Assembly: GCA_025965195.1 (NCBI GenBank)
Contig: JAOPXK010000129.1
Span: forward strand, 1-64,000
Length of the DNA stretch: 64,000 nucleotides
From: Marmoricola sp.
GTDB lineage: Bacteria; Actinomycetota; Actinomycetes; Propionibacteriales; Nocardioidaceae
Direction: 5' to 3'
Below the pieces are notes generated by a model. It was not told the DNA's origin, made no database searches, and saw nothing but the letters and a program-made list of their open reading frames with translations. Position numbers and translations under genes: made by a program. This document shows, one piece after another, positions 8,813 through 16,487 of the stretch (position 1 is the stretch's first letter; each line of letters begins with the position of its first letter).

Positions 8813-9385
8813 ATGGATCACATCGAGTCTGCAAAGCTTGCGATCCGCGACCAGCTGCTGACCGCCCGAGGGCGGCAACCGGTCGCCGAACTCGCTGCCC
8901 GCGCCCAGGCCAGGGCTGCCCTTCTGCTCGCCGCGCCGGAGGTACGCCGGGCAGCGACGGTCGCTGCCTATGTCTCCGTCGGACGTGAGCCCGGCACCGG
9001 CCCGTTGCTCGATGGCCTGCTGTCCTTGGGGAAACGGGTGATCCTGCCGCTGCTCCAGCCCGACAACGACCTCGACTGGGCGGTCCACGACGGTCGGCTC
9101 GTCTCGGCCAGCCGTGGCTTGCTCGAGCCGGACGGTCGCCCGCTCGGGTTCGACGCGATCGCCACGGCCGACGTGGTGATCGTCCCGGGCCTCGCCGTCG
9201 ATCCGACCGGCATGCGGATGGGCCGCGGCGGTGGGTCCTACGACCGGGCCCTGGGCCGCGTCCCGGTCGGGACGTTCACGTGCGTGCTGCTCAACTCCGA
9301 AGAGGTGCTCCCCCAAGTGCCCCGGGACTCGCACGACCGACACGTCAGCGCCGCCGCGACCGAGCTCGACCTCCTCCGCTTCTGA
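8813..9385 (+). CDS. 5-formyltetrahydrofolate cyclo-ligase
   Basis: ATP-dependent conversion of 5-formyl-THF to 5,10-methenyl-THF in one-carbon metabolism. 190 residues, normal length. Seen: N-terminal 'AKLAIRDQLLTARGRQPVAE', 'AYVSVGREPGTGPLLDGLLS', 'LVSASRGLLEPDGRPLG' and the family signature 'VVIVPGLAVDPTGMRMGRGG' followed by 'GSYDRAL' (residues about 122-148). Divergently transcribed from the UGPase gene with 26 bases between start codons. It converges on the penicillin acylase gene; a four-copy inverted repeat lies between the two stops. Confidence 0.92.
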   Translation: MDHIESAKLAIRDQLLTARGRQPVAELAARAQARAALLLAAPEVRRAATVAAYVSVGREPGTGPLLDGLLSLGKRVILPLLQPDNDLDWAVHDGRLVSASRGLLEPDGRPLGFDAIATADVVIVPGLAVDPTGMRMGRGGGSYDRALGRVPVGTFTCVLLNSEEVLPQVPRDSHDRHVSAAATELDLLRF

Positions 9386-9386
9386 T

Positions 9387-9503
9387 CGCCGACCCGTCAG
9401 ATCTTCACTCGCGGACCGCGCCGACCCGTCAGAACCTCACCGAGCTGGCGTGAACTTCTGCCGGGTCGGCGGGGCAGCTGGGTGAACTTCTGCCGGGTCG
9501 GCG
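9387..9503. repeat. Four-copy 22-base inverted repeat between convergent genes, likely bidirectional terminator
   Basis: Two direct copies of a 22-mer beginning CGCCGACCCGTCAGA (9387-9408, 9419-9440) are followed by two copies in reverse orientation, GTGAACTTCTGCCGGGTCGG... (9450-9471, 9482-9503). Each pair has a 32-base period. The outer copies extend the pairing to TGATCGCCGACCC/GGGTCGGCGATCA. It fills the gap between converging 5-formyl-THF cyclo-ligase and penicillin acylase, where a bidirectional terminator is expected; nested or alternative hairpins are possible. Confidence 0.8.
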
Positions 9504-9504
9504 A

Positions 9505-12105
9505 TCAATTCGAGCGGGGGACCAGGTTGAGGTGGTCGCGGGTTGCGGCCTGCACAGCAGTCTTGCTGGAGACCCAGGGCAGGGTCTCGCCGGCGAGCCA
9601 CAGCTTGGTCTGGTCGGTGTAGTGGGCGGAGAACGCGTGGCCCGAGACCCCGGTCTGGTTGATCCAGCGCGAGTTGTCGAAGTCGGAGAGGTCCACGACC
9701 ATCCGCATCGATGGCGCGGCGGTCACGGCGTACCCCTTGGCCGCGTCCCAGGCCGTCGCATCCACGTTCGAGCCGCCCCCGGCGACGTCGTACGGCCCCC
9801 GGTTGAAGAGCCGCTCGACGACTCCGATCCCGCTGGCGCCGAGCGACTGGTTGGTCAGCTTGAGTTGGTGCAGGGCGCCCCACTGCCACTTGTCGGGGTC
9901 GACCGAGATCCTCCGGACCAGCTCGTCGCGGGCGTCCTGCATCGCCGTGGTGAGAATCGTGTCGCGGTTCTCGATCACACCATCGGTGCGGACGTCGTCC
10001 CACCACGGGCTGTCCGGCTCCTGGAGCAGCTCGCTGACCACGGCCATCCAGCGCTGGCCACCGTCGGGCCAGAGCGACTTCTTGAGCTGGTCCTGGAAGG
10101 TGAGCCGAAGCAGGTTGCTCCACACCGCGTTGAAGTAGGCCGCTGCTGCGGAATCGGCGGGCTGGGTGTAGTCCCAGGTCGCAAGCAGCCGCTGGCCATC
10201 GGCGTAGTACTCCGAGGTCAGCAAGATGTTGAGCAGGTAGGGCACCAGGATCGGCGCCATCGGGTTGCGGGTGTCGTTCTGGATCCTGCTCATCTCGGCG
10301 ACACCGACCGGCTGGTCGCCCACGAAGTCCTTGGTGAGCAGCTGCCGGATCCGCTGGCTCCGGTAGCCCTGGTCCCACGAGTCGGAGAGGAAGTACGGGT
10401 AGTTCGGGCCGGTGACCGCCTGGTTGGCCGTGACGATGAACCCGTCGTCAGGATTCAGCTCGGTGGGGAGGTCCTTGAACGGGACGTACTTCCCTGACCA
10501 GTCGTTCGCGGAGTTCCAGCCCTCCACCGGGTAGTCGCCGCTGCGGTTGCCCTTGCGGATCGGGATCAGTCCCGGCGCCTGGTAGCCGATGTTGCCGTCG
10601 GTGTCGGCGTAGACGAGGTTCTGGCTGGGTACGGCGAACCGGGCAGCCGCCGCCCGGAACTGGGTCCAGTCCTGGGCCCGGTCGAGCAGGAAGATCGCAT
10701 CCGCCGTACGAGACGGAGTCAGCGCGGTCCACTCCAGCGAGACGGCATAGCCGTTGCCACGCGGCGGCGAGCCCGGCAAGGAGCTGGCGTTCGCGCCGAC
10801 GCTCGAGAGCTGGGAGGAGACGTCGGAGACCAGGGGTCCGTGCCCGGTCGCGCGCACCGTGAAGGTCTTCGACTTCCCGCCCGCGACCTTGATCGTCTCG
10901 TCGTGCTCCTTGAGCGGCAGCCACTTGTTGTCGTAGAGGTAGTTCTGGCCCTCGACCTTCTCCAGGTAGAGGTCGGTGACATCGGGGTCGAGATTGGTGA
11001 AACCCCAAGCGATCTTGTCGTTGTGCCCGATCATCACGCCCGGCACTCCGGCGAACGTGAAGCCGCTGACGTCGAACGGGCAGGACTCGTCGACCACCCT
11101 GCAGTGCAGGCCCATCTGGTACCAGATGCCCGGAAGCGACGGACTCAGGTGCGGGTCGTTGGCGAGGAGCGGCTTGCCGCTGACGGTGTGCGCCCCGGAG
11201 ACCACCCAGCTGTTCGAGCCGATGCCGTCACCGCTGCCGAGCAGATCGGGGATGGCCGCGGTGCCGCGCTCGACGGCCTCGAGCGCCTTCATCGCGGCCG
11301 AGCCGAGAGGCGGGCGAGGGTTCGCCCCGGTCGGAGGCGGGGTGGCCGGCTTCCAGTCCATGATCGGCTGGTTCGTCGCGTAGGGGTACGGCGGATACAG
11401 CTCGGCGATCTGGTCCGGTGTCCTGTCCACCGACAGCCGGGCCCGGTCGATCTCGTCGTCCATGTTGCCGCGCAGGTCCCAGGCCATCGCCTTCAGCCAG
11501 GCCAGCGAGTCGACCGGAGTCCAGTCCTCTGGGGTGTAGTTCAGCCCATGGATCGCAAGCAGGGAGTACTCCAGCGACATCTGTGAGATCGAGTGCACGT
11601 GGATGTAGGCGTTCACTCCGGCGCTGTAGGCGTCCAGGTAGCTGCGCGAATCGGGCGAGAGCAGCGCGTACTCCTTCTGGGCGACGTCGCGCCAGCCCAT
11701 CGTCCGGATGTACATGTCCGTGCTGAGCGCCTTCTTGCCGAGCAGTTCACTGAGCCGCCCGGACGTCACGTGTCGGCGGAAGTCCATCTCCCAGAACCGG
11801 TCCTGGGCCTGCACATAGCCCTGGGCGTAGAAGAGGTCGGCGGGCGTGTCGGCGTACACCTGGGCGATGCCGTTGGCATCCCGGTCGACATCGACGGTGC
11901 TGGTGAGGCCGCGCAGCTGGAGCGTGCCCGAGGTCTGCGGCAGCGATCGTCGTACGACGGTGGCGCCGGCCAGGAAGAGCGCGATCATCGCGATGACCAG
12001 CAGGATCACGGAGTAGACCAGCCAGCGACCGCCTGTGGGCCAGTCCCGGAAACGTGTGCGCTCGTCGGCTGCCGGAACGTCGGTGCTCGAGTTCACGGTG
12101 ATCAT
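9505..12105 (-). CDS. Membrane-anchored penicillin acylase family protein (Ntn hydrolase)
   Basis: 866-residue precursor of the penicillin amidase family, which cleaves amide bonds (penicillins, acyl-homoserine lactones or other N-acyl amines) after self-cleavage into alpha and beta chains. Residues about 30-52 form one membrane segment ('WLVYSVILLVIAMIALFLAG') with no clear signal-peptidase site, suggesting an N-terminal anchor with an outside catalytic domain. The alpha part has 'GIAQVYADTPADLFYAQGYV' and 'WEMDFRRHVTSGRLSELLG'. The beta-chain start and nucleophile are in 'GDGIGSNSWVVSGAHTVSGK' (around residue 300), followed by 'PLLANDPHLSPSLPGIWYQM'. Natural substrate is unknown. Ends just beyond the inverted-repeat terminator shared with the cyclo-ligase. 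Confidence 0.88.
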   Translation of the reverse strand: MITVNSSTDVPAADERTRFRDWPTGGRWLVYSVILLVIAMIALFLAGATVVRRSLPQTSGTLQLRGLTSTVDVDRDANGIAQVYADTPADLFYAQGYVQAQDRFWEMDFRRHVTSGRLSELLGKKALSTDMYIRTMGWRDVAQKEYALLSPDSRSYLDAYSAGVNAYIHVHSISQMSLEYSLLAIHGLNYTPEDWTPVDSLAWLKAMAWDLRGNMDDEIDRARLSVDRTPDQIAELYPPYPYATNQPIMDWKPATPPPTGANPRPPLGSAAMKALEAVERGTAAIPDLLGSGDGIGSNSWVVSGAHTVSGKPLLANDPHLSPSLPGIWYQMGLHCRVVDESCPFDVSGFTFAGVPGVMIGHNDKIAWGFTNLDPDVTDLYLEKVEGQNYLYDNKWLPLKEHDETIKVAGGKSKTFTVRATGHGPLVSDVSSQLSSVGANASSLPGSPPRGNGYAVSLEWTALTPSRTADAIFLLDRAQDWTQFRAAAARFAVPSQNLVYADTDGNIGYQAPGLIPIRKGNRSGDYPVEGWNSANDWSGKYVPFKDLPTELNPDDGFIVTANQAVTGPNYPYFLSDSWDQGYRSQRIRQLLTKDFVGDQPVGVAEMSRIQNDTRNPMAPILVPYLLNILLTSEYYADGQRLLATWDYTQPADSAAAAYFNAVWSNLLRLTFQDQLKKSLWPDGGQRWMAVVSELLQEPDSPWWDDVRTDGVIENRDTILTTAMQDARDELVRRISVDPDKWQWGALHQLKLTNQSLGASGIGVVERLFNRGPYDVAGGGSNVDATAWDAAKGYAVTAAPSMRMVVDLSDFDNSRWINQTGVSGHAFSAHYTDQTKLWLAGETLPWVSSKTAVQAATRDHLNLVPRSN

Positions 12106-12221
12106 CCTTGGGCAGGTCTCCGGCCAGTCACGTTGTCATTGTGCCGTAGGATTGGCAGTCGAAGTCGTTGAGTGCCAGCGGTCTGCCGGGTGGCACCACC
12201 TGTAGTCGTGAAGGAAAACCC

Positions 12222-12545
12222 GTGCCCACCTATCAGTACTCCTGCACCGAGTGCGGCCACTTTTTCGAGGCTGTCCAGAGTTTCAGCGAGGACTCCCTCT
12301 CGGAATGCCCCGAGTGCGGCGGCAAGCTGCGCAAGGTCTTCAACGCCGTCGGCGTGGTCTTCAAGGGCAGCGGCTTCTACCGCAACGACAGCCGCGGCAC
12401 GAGTACGTCGACCAGCCCGGCAGCGTCCGGCGACACCAAGTCGGACGGCAAGTCCGAGGGCAAGTCGGAGGGCAAGTCGGAGGGCAAGTCCGAGACCAAG
12501 ACCGAGTCGAAGCCGGCAGCGAAGACCGAGGCCAAGAGCGCCTGA
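12222..12545 (+). CDS. FmdB-family zinc-ribbon protein (Ruc/Rv0991c-like)
   Basis: 107 residues from GTG at 12222 (VPTYQYSCTECG), preceded by AAGGA with suitable spacing; the track's longer start includes non-family sequence. Two CxxC pairs ('CTECG', 'CPECG') form an N-terminal zinc ribbon, followed by 'GKLRKVFNAVGVVFKGSGFY' and a disordered tail made mostly of K, S, E, G and T. The family member Rv0991c (Ruc) of M. tuberculosis is described as a redox-controlled chaperone with the same zinc-cysteine head and disordered tail; its location near mscL and the cyclo-ligase matches this locus. Function here is inferred from that parallel. Confidence 0.75.
   Translation: MPTYQYSCTECGHFFEAVQSFSEDSLSECPECGGKLRKVFNAVGVVFKGSGFYRNDSRGTSTSTSPAASGDTKSDGKSEGKSEGKSEGKSETKTESKPAAKTEAKSA
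12447..12494 (+). repeat. Tandem 12-base repeat (4 copies) encoding a GKSE tail
   Basis: Four consecutive copies of GGCAAGTCGGAG (two with CC for CG at one step) inside the zinc-ribbon gene, encoding repeated G-K-S-E. Such an array is prone to copy-number change and lengthens the disordered tail without shifting the frame. Confidence 0.85.
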
Positions 12546-12558
12546 TCTCCCCCGGGCG

Positions 12559-12580
12559 CTGAGCCGTTCGAGAGGCTCAG
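12559..12580 (+). terminator. Hairpin after zinc-ribbon gene
   Basis: CTGAGCC and GGCTCAG pair as a perfect 7-base stem with an 8-base loop, 14 bases after the stop codon. No U tract follows, as is usual in high-GC actinobacteria, so termination is inferred from position and symmetry. Confidence 0.5.
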
Positions 12581-12650
12581 GAACCACGTTCGGCTGCCCC
12601 TGTGGATTCCGGAAGCGGGATCCGGCCCGTCCTGCCTAGCCTCGGTCCTC

Positions 12651-13283
12651 ATGAGATCGCTTCTTGCCCGCCTCCGCCAGGTCCGTTGCCGGATCCTGAT
12701 CCATCGTCGCCCGCTCGCCGCCCTGACGGCAGCCGGCGCTGTGCTCCTCGTCCTCCAGGCTGCCACGGCCCCGCCCGCGCCGACCGTGTCCGTCTGGACG
12801 GCCAGCCGTGACCTGCCCGGGGGCACGGTACTCAGGGTCGCCGACCTCACCCGTACGTCGTACGCCCCTGGCAGCGTTCCGGAGCGGGCCCTCGACTCCC
12901 CCGCCGGCGCCATTGGCCGGACCCTGGCCGCTCCCCTGACCAAGGGTGAACCGCTGACCACGGTTCGCCTGGTGGGGCCGCGGCTGCTCGCCGGCTACCC
13001 CGCCCTGGTCGCAGTGCCGGTGCGGATCACCGATCCTGCCGTGGTCGACCTGATGCGGGTGGGCGACCGGATCACGCTGACGGCCGCGGACCCCCAGGGA
13101 GAGGCTGCCGCACGAACCCTTGCCGAGGATGTGCCGGTGATCGCGCTGCCGCACGCGCAGCCAACCGCACTCGACACCGGCCTTCCCGGCCGGTTGGTCG
13201 TGGTCGGCGTGCGTCCGGAGGTGGCACGAGACCTGACGGCAGCCGGGGTTTCGGGCTATATCTCGGTGATCTGGACCAGTTAA
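12651..13283 (+). CDS. SAF-domain membrane-anchored protein (CpaB/RcpC-like)
   Basis: 210 residues. One membrane segment at about 20-40 ('PLAALTAAGAVLLVLQAATA') is followed by a SAF domain: 'VWTASRDLPGGTVLRVADLT' (about 48-67), then 'GRTLAAPLTKGEPLTTVRL' and 'AVPVRITDPAVVDLMRVGDR' leading to a second beta domain. This is the architecture of the Flp/Tad pilus assembly protein CpaB and related SAF proteins, but no other pilus genes are nearby, so a pilus role is not supported. It lies between the zinc-ribbon gene and mscL on the same strand. The start has a poor ribosome site. Confidence 0.72.
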   Translation: MRSLLARLRQVRCRILIHRRPLAALTAAGAVLLVLQAATAPPAPTVSVWTASRDLPGGTVLRVADLTRTSYAPGSVPERALDSPAGAIGRTLAAPLTKGEPLTTVRLVGPRLLAGYPALVAVPVRITDPAVVDLMRVGDRITLTAADPQGEAAARTLAEDVPVIALPHAQPTALDTGLPGRLVVVGVRPEVARDLTAAGVSGYISVIWTS

Positions 13284-13341
13284 CCTGCTGGCGACATCAT
13301 CCGCGGCTCCGGACGTCTCGGGGCCTGAGTGAGGAGATTCC

Positions 13342-13704
13342 ATGACCGGCTTCAAGAACTTCGTCCTGCGGGGCAACCTCGTCGAGATCGCCGTCGGCCT
13401 GATCCTGGCCGTTTCCTTCGCCGCGGTCGTCAGTACATTCACCAACGTGCTGCTGCAGGTGATCGCCAAGATCATCGGTCAGAACCCCACCTTCGACTCG
13501 TGGGCGCCGAAGGGGATCGCCCTCGGCACGTTCCTGACGGCAGTCATCGCGTTCCTGATCCTGGCTGCGGTCGTGTACTTCTTCGTGGTGGTTCCGTACA
13601 CCAAGGCCAAGGAGAGGTTCTTCCCGAGCGAGCCCGAGGGGACTCCTGCAGACATCGCGTTGCTCACCGAGATCCGCAACCTGCTCGCCCAGCGCCAAGC
13701 CTGA
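13342..13704 (+). CDS. mscL: Large-conductance mechanosensitive channel MscL
   Basis: 120 residues, a homopentameric inner-membrane channel that opens under hypo-osmotic stress. N-terminal helix and TM1 'GFKNFVLRGNLVEIAVGLIL' plus 'AVSFAAVVSTFTNVLL', a periplasmic loop with 'NPTFDSWAPKG', TM2 'GTFLTAVIAFLILAAVVYFF' and C-terminal 'LLTEIRNLLAQ'. GAGGAG stands 5 bases before ATG. Likely last gene of the zinc-ribbon/SAF/mscL run. Confidence 0.96.
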   Translation: MTGFKNFVLRGNLVEIAVGLILAVSFAAVVSTFTNVLLQVIAKIIGQNPTFDSWAPKGIALGTFLTAVIAFLILAAVVYFFVVVPYTKAKERFFPSEPEGTPADIALLTEIRNLLAQRQA

Positions 13705-13768
13705 CGCGGTCTCCAACGCCCCCGGACGTCATACCCGATGGTCGCCCGAGCCGCCGGGAGGTATGACG

Positions 13769-13939
13769 TCAGCCGTGGTGCGGCGGGACCTGGCGCCTGA
13801 GCCAGTCCTCTGCGGCGTCGGTTTCGGGAGTTTTCTCGGCGGCGTCGTCCGAGGTCTGCTCGGGGAGTACGTCGCCGAACACCTCGGCGAGCCGACGCCT
13901 GCGCGCCTCGCGCTCCGCCGGAGTGAGCGGGTCGTTCAT
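13769..13939 (-). CDS. Small conserved hypothetical protein (56 aa), absent from the ORF track
   Basis: The minus strand encodes 'MNDPLTPAEREARRRRLAEV' followed by an acidic, Thr-rich middle and the end 'EDWLRRQVPPHHG'. The charged helix at the start, the absence of frameshifts and the fully used gap between mscL and the epimerase gene support a real small gene. I recall short actinobacterial proteins with the same PAERxARRRRLAEVFG start and WLRxQVPPHHG end, but cannot verify this. Function unknown; the ribosome site is weak. Confidence 0.65.
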   Translation of the reverse strand: MNDPLTPAEREARRRRLAEVFGDVLPEQTSDDAAEKTPETDAAEDWLRRQVPPHHG

Positions 13940-13991
13940 CTAGACACTCGACTCATCCATCGGCTCATCCATTGGCGCGTCGACGGACTCA

Positions 13992-14912
13992 TCAATGGAC
14001 CGCATGGTCGACGGCGACGGTCACGTCGAACCACTCGGAGTCGAACTCCGGCCGGGACGGCCGCCAGCCGGTCTGGGCCTCGAAGTGGTCCGAGGAGATC
14101 CGTAGCGAGCGGGTCAGCGGCTCGATGCGCTGCCCGGACAGGCGCCGCATCATCGGGCCCATGAACGAACCCTGACCACCGGCGCCGGCCGCCTCGGCGA
14201 ACCCCGCGACCAGGTCCTTGCGGAGCACGGGCTCGCTGCCGACGTTGTAGACGCCGCTCGGCGCATGCAGCGCGGCGACCACCGCTGAGCCGAGGTCGTC
14301 GGTGTGCACGAGGTGGGCCCAGCTCTCGGGTCGGCCGATGCCCACGGGCCGGCCGTGCGAGGCGGCGCGCAGCCAGAAGCGGGTCAACGGGTCATCGCCG
14401 AGGATCGAACCGAAGCGGAGGACGACCCCGACGCGCGAGTCACAGGCGTAGTCCTGCACATGCGACTCGCCCACGCAGGAGGGCTCCGTCGACGGCGTGA
14501 TCTCGATCGGGTCCTGCTCGGTGATCCAGTCGTCGCCATGGTCGGCGTACACGAAGCTCACCGATTCCTGCACGACTCGCCGCACGCCGGCCCGGCGGGC
14601 AGCCTCCACGACGTTCGCGACGCCGGTCGTGCGCAGCCGGTCGTGCTCGCGCCAGGAACCCGGGAGGGCGCCGGCATACCCGACAGGCACGTGGGTGGCG
14701 AGGTTGATGACGGCATCGGCGCCCTTGTAGAGATCGGTCAGGCTGTCGACATCGAAGAGGTCGCCGGGAAGGGGCAGCGCGCCCAGCTCGCTGAGCACCT
14801 TGACGTTCTCAGGGTTGCGCGAGAGCGCCACGACCCGATGGCCGGCGTTCACGAGGGCGGGTACCGCGGCACTTCCAATGACGCCGGTCCCCCCGGACAG
14901 GACTACCTTCAC
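13992..14912 (-). CDS. NAD-dependent epimerase/dehydratase family protein (extended SDR)
   Basis: 306 residues. The N-terminal Rossmann motif 'VVLSGGTGVIGSAAVPALVN' (GxxGxxG) and 'ADAVINLATHVP' near residue 65-76 identify an extended SDR. The catalytic SDR region is around 'VVQESVSFVYADHGDDWITE' (residues about 117-136), where the usual YxxxK is not clean, so enzymatic activity is uncertain. 'VHTDDLGSAVVAALHAPSGV' and 'YNVGSEPV' are the substrate-domain elements seen in sugar-nucleotide epimerases. It lies in a minus-strand row before the small hypothetical gene; substrate unknown. Confidence 0.75.
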   Translation of the reverse strand: MKVVLSGGTGVIGSAAVPALVNAGHRVVALSRNPENVKVLSELGALPLPGDLFDVDSLTDLYKGADAVINLATHVPVGYAGALPGSWREHDRLRTTGVANVVEAARRAGVRRVVQESVSFVYADHGDDWITEQDPIEITPSTEPSCVGESHVQDYACDSRVGVVLRFGSILGDDPLTRFWLRAASHGRPVGIGRPESWAHLVHTDDLGSAVVAALHAPSGVYNVGSEPVLRKDLVAGFAEAAGAGGQGSFMGPMMRRLSGQRIEPLTRSLRISSDHFEAQTGWRPSRPEFDSEWFDVTVAVDHAVH

Positions 14913-14948
14913 AGCTTGATCGTATAACGAGGAGGTAACGCCCGCCTT

Positions 14949-16451
14949 TTAAAGATGTAGACCAGCCTCTGCAGCCGCCCGGTGGCCGGCGCGCACGGCG
15001 CCGTCCATGTAGCCGGTCCAGTAGGTCGAGGTCTCGGTCCCGGCCCAGTGCACGCGACCGTGCGGCTTGCGGATCCACGGTCCGTACGTCGAGAGCGTGT
15101 TGGGCCCCATGAACGCCACCGGAGCGCCACCGGTCCACTTCTCGTGGGGCCAGTTGTGTTCGACGTACTCGATCGGGTGCAGTGCCTCGTCACCGAACAT
15201 CGCGGCAAAACCCTCGAGCACGTGCTTGCGCCGGTTGGCGACGGACATCGTGCCGTAGGTCCGCCAGGTGCTGCCGCCGACGAACGCGAGGAGCACCCCG
15301 ACCTTGCCGTCCGGCGGGCTGTTGTCGAAGGACGCCCGGACCGCACCCGCGTCGCTGATGCCGAACCCGTTCATGCCGGCCTTGCGCCAGAACGGCGTCT
15401 TGTAGACCGCGTCGCACTTCATCAGGTCGCCCATCGGCATCTGCTCCAGCAGCGTGCGCCTCGGAGCCGGCAGCTGCGGATGCCAGTCGATGCCGAGCAC
15501 CATCGGCGGCGGGCAGGCGACGATCACCCGCTTGGCCCGTACGACGCCCCGGGCGCTGTGCACGAAGCAGTAGCCGTCCCGCTGGGCGATCCGGTGGACG
15601 GGCGCGTTCAGGGCGACCTTGTTGTGCAGCGTTGCCGCCATCCGGAGCGGGATCAGCTGGGAGCCGCCGATGAACCGGGACTCCTGAGCTCCGTCCGCGG
15701 TGTTGGAGTTCCGCTCGAACGTGCCTTTGTTCTTCTCGTCCCCCGAGCAGGCGACGTACCAGAGCACGAAGAGCAGGGAGAGCTCGTCGACGTCGGCGCC
15801 GAACCCCGGTTGGGTCCACGCGAGGATCAGGTTCACCACATCGTGGTTCAGGGTGTTGGCCCGCAGCCAGCTGCCCAGGGTCTGGCTGTCCCACGTCTTC
15901 GCGTTGGGGTGCGCCCACGGCTGGGACACGTCGAGCTCGGCAGCCATCTGGTCGATCCGCAGCTGGACCAGCGCAGCGTCGAGAAGAATCGCCGGGTCGG
16001 GAGGCACCGTGCCGGTGTAGAGCTGGCGCTGGCCCTTGGAGACCGAGACGCTCTGGCCGTCGTTGTACTCCTTGAAGGTCTGTACGCCGAGCTGCTTCGC
16101 CAGCGCCGCGATGTGGTTCTGCGTCGGTCCGATGAACGCTCCGCCGGACTCGATGACCGAGCCGTTGGGCAGCTTGTGGTTGAGCACCCGCCCGCCGACG
16201 CGGTCCCGCGCCTCGAGGACCAGCACCGACTTCTGCTGGTGGTACCTGATGTGGCGAGCGGCCACGAGGCCGGAGATGCCACCGCCCACGACGACGCAGT
16301 CCACCTGCTTCGGCAGCTTGCCGTGCAGCGTGGCGGCCTCCGCTGCCTCCCAGGCCCCTCCGAGTACGCCGGTCAGCAGACCGACCCCGGCACCACCGAG
16401 CACCGCTCGTCGGGTCAGGTGGTCAAAAGGGGACTGCGGAGTCTCGGCCAT
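14949..16451 (-). CDS. Tat-exported flavin monoamine oxidase
   Basis: 500 residues. A twin-arginine signal ('LTRRAVLGGAGVGLLTGVLG', residues about 12-31) is followed by the FAD dinucleotide fold 'VDCVVVGGGISGLVAARHI' (about 50-68), 'VLVLEARDRVGGRVLNHKL', and the C-terminal FAD segment 'GRVHWAGTETSTYWTGYMDG' (about 468-487). This is the flavin amine oxidase family (putrescine oxidase, MAO). It oxidises amines to aldehydes with H2O2 release, here predicted outside the membrane. The same strand carries, upstream, a gamma-glutamyl-polyamine type operon that lacks its own oxidase, making a polyamine substrate plausible; the LCP gene lies in between, so the link is inference. Confidence 0.85.
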   Translation of the reverse strand: MAETPQSPFDHLTRRAVLGGAGVGLLTGVLGGAWEAAEAATLHGKLPKQVDCVVVGGGISGLVAARHIRYHQQKSVLVLEARDRVGGRVLNHKLPNGSVIESGGAFIGPTQNHIAALAKQLGVQTFKEYNDGQSVSVSKGQRQLYTGTVPPDPAILLDAALVQLRIDQMAAELDVSQPWAHPNAKTWDSQTLGSWLRANTLNHDVVNLILAWTQPGFGADVDELSLLFVLWYVACSGDEKNKGTFERNSNTADGAQESRFIGGSQLIPLRMAATLHNKVALNAPVHRIAQRDGYCFVHSARGVVRAKRVIVACPPPMVLGIDWHPQLPAPRRTLLEQMPMGDLMKCDAVYKTPFWRKAGMNGFGISDAGAVRASFDNSPPDGKVGVLLAFVGGSTWRTYGTMSVANRRKHVLEGFAAMFGDEALHPIEYVEHNWPHEKWTGGAPVAFMGPNTLSTYGPWIRKPHGRVHWAGTETSTYWTGYMDGAVRAGHRAAAEAGLHL

Positions 16452-16487
16452 GCAACACCAACGAAGTCGTCCCCGAAAGGCGACGGA

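Noticed and set aside
6255-8861. 868-residue plus-strand ORF
   Set aside because: Antisense to moeA and the UDP-glucose pyrophosphorylase gene, both of which show intact motifs; composition is typical of a shadow frame.
9387-9503. CRISPR or insertion-sequence ends
   Set aside because: Two copies are inverted, the spacers are only 10 bases and no cas or transposase gene is near; a terminator fits better.
12447-12494. CRISPR-like short repeat array
   Set aside because: The 12-base units are contiguous without spacers and lie in frame in a coding tail.
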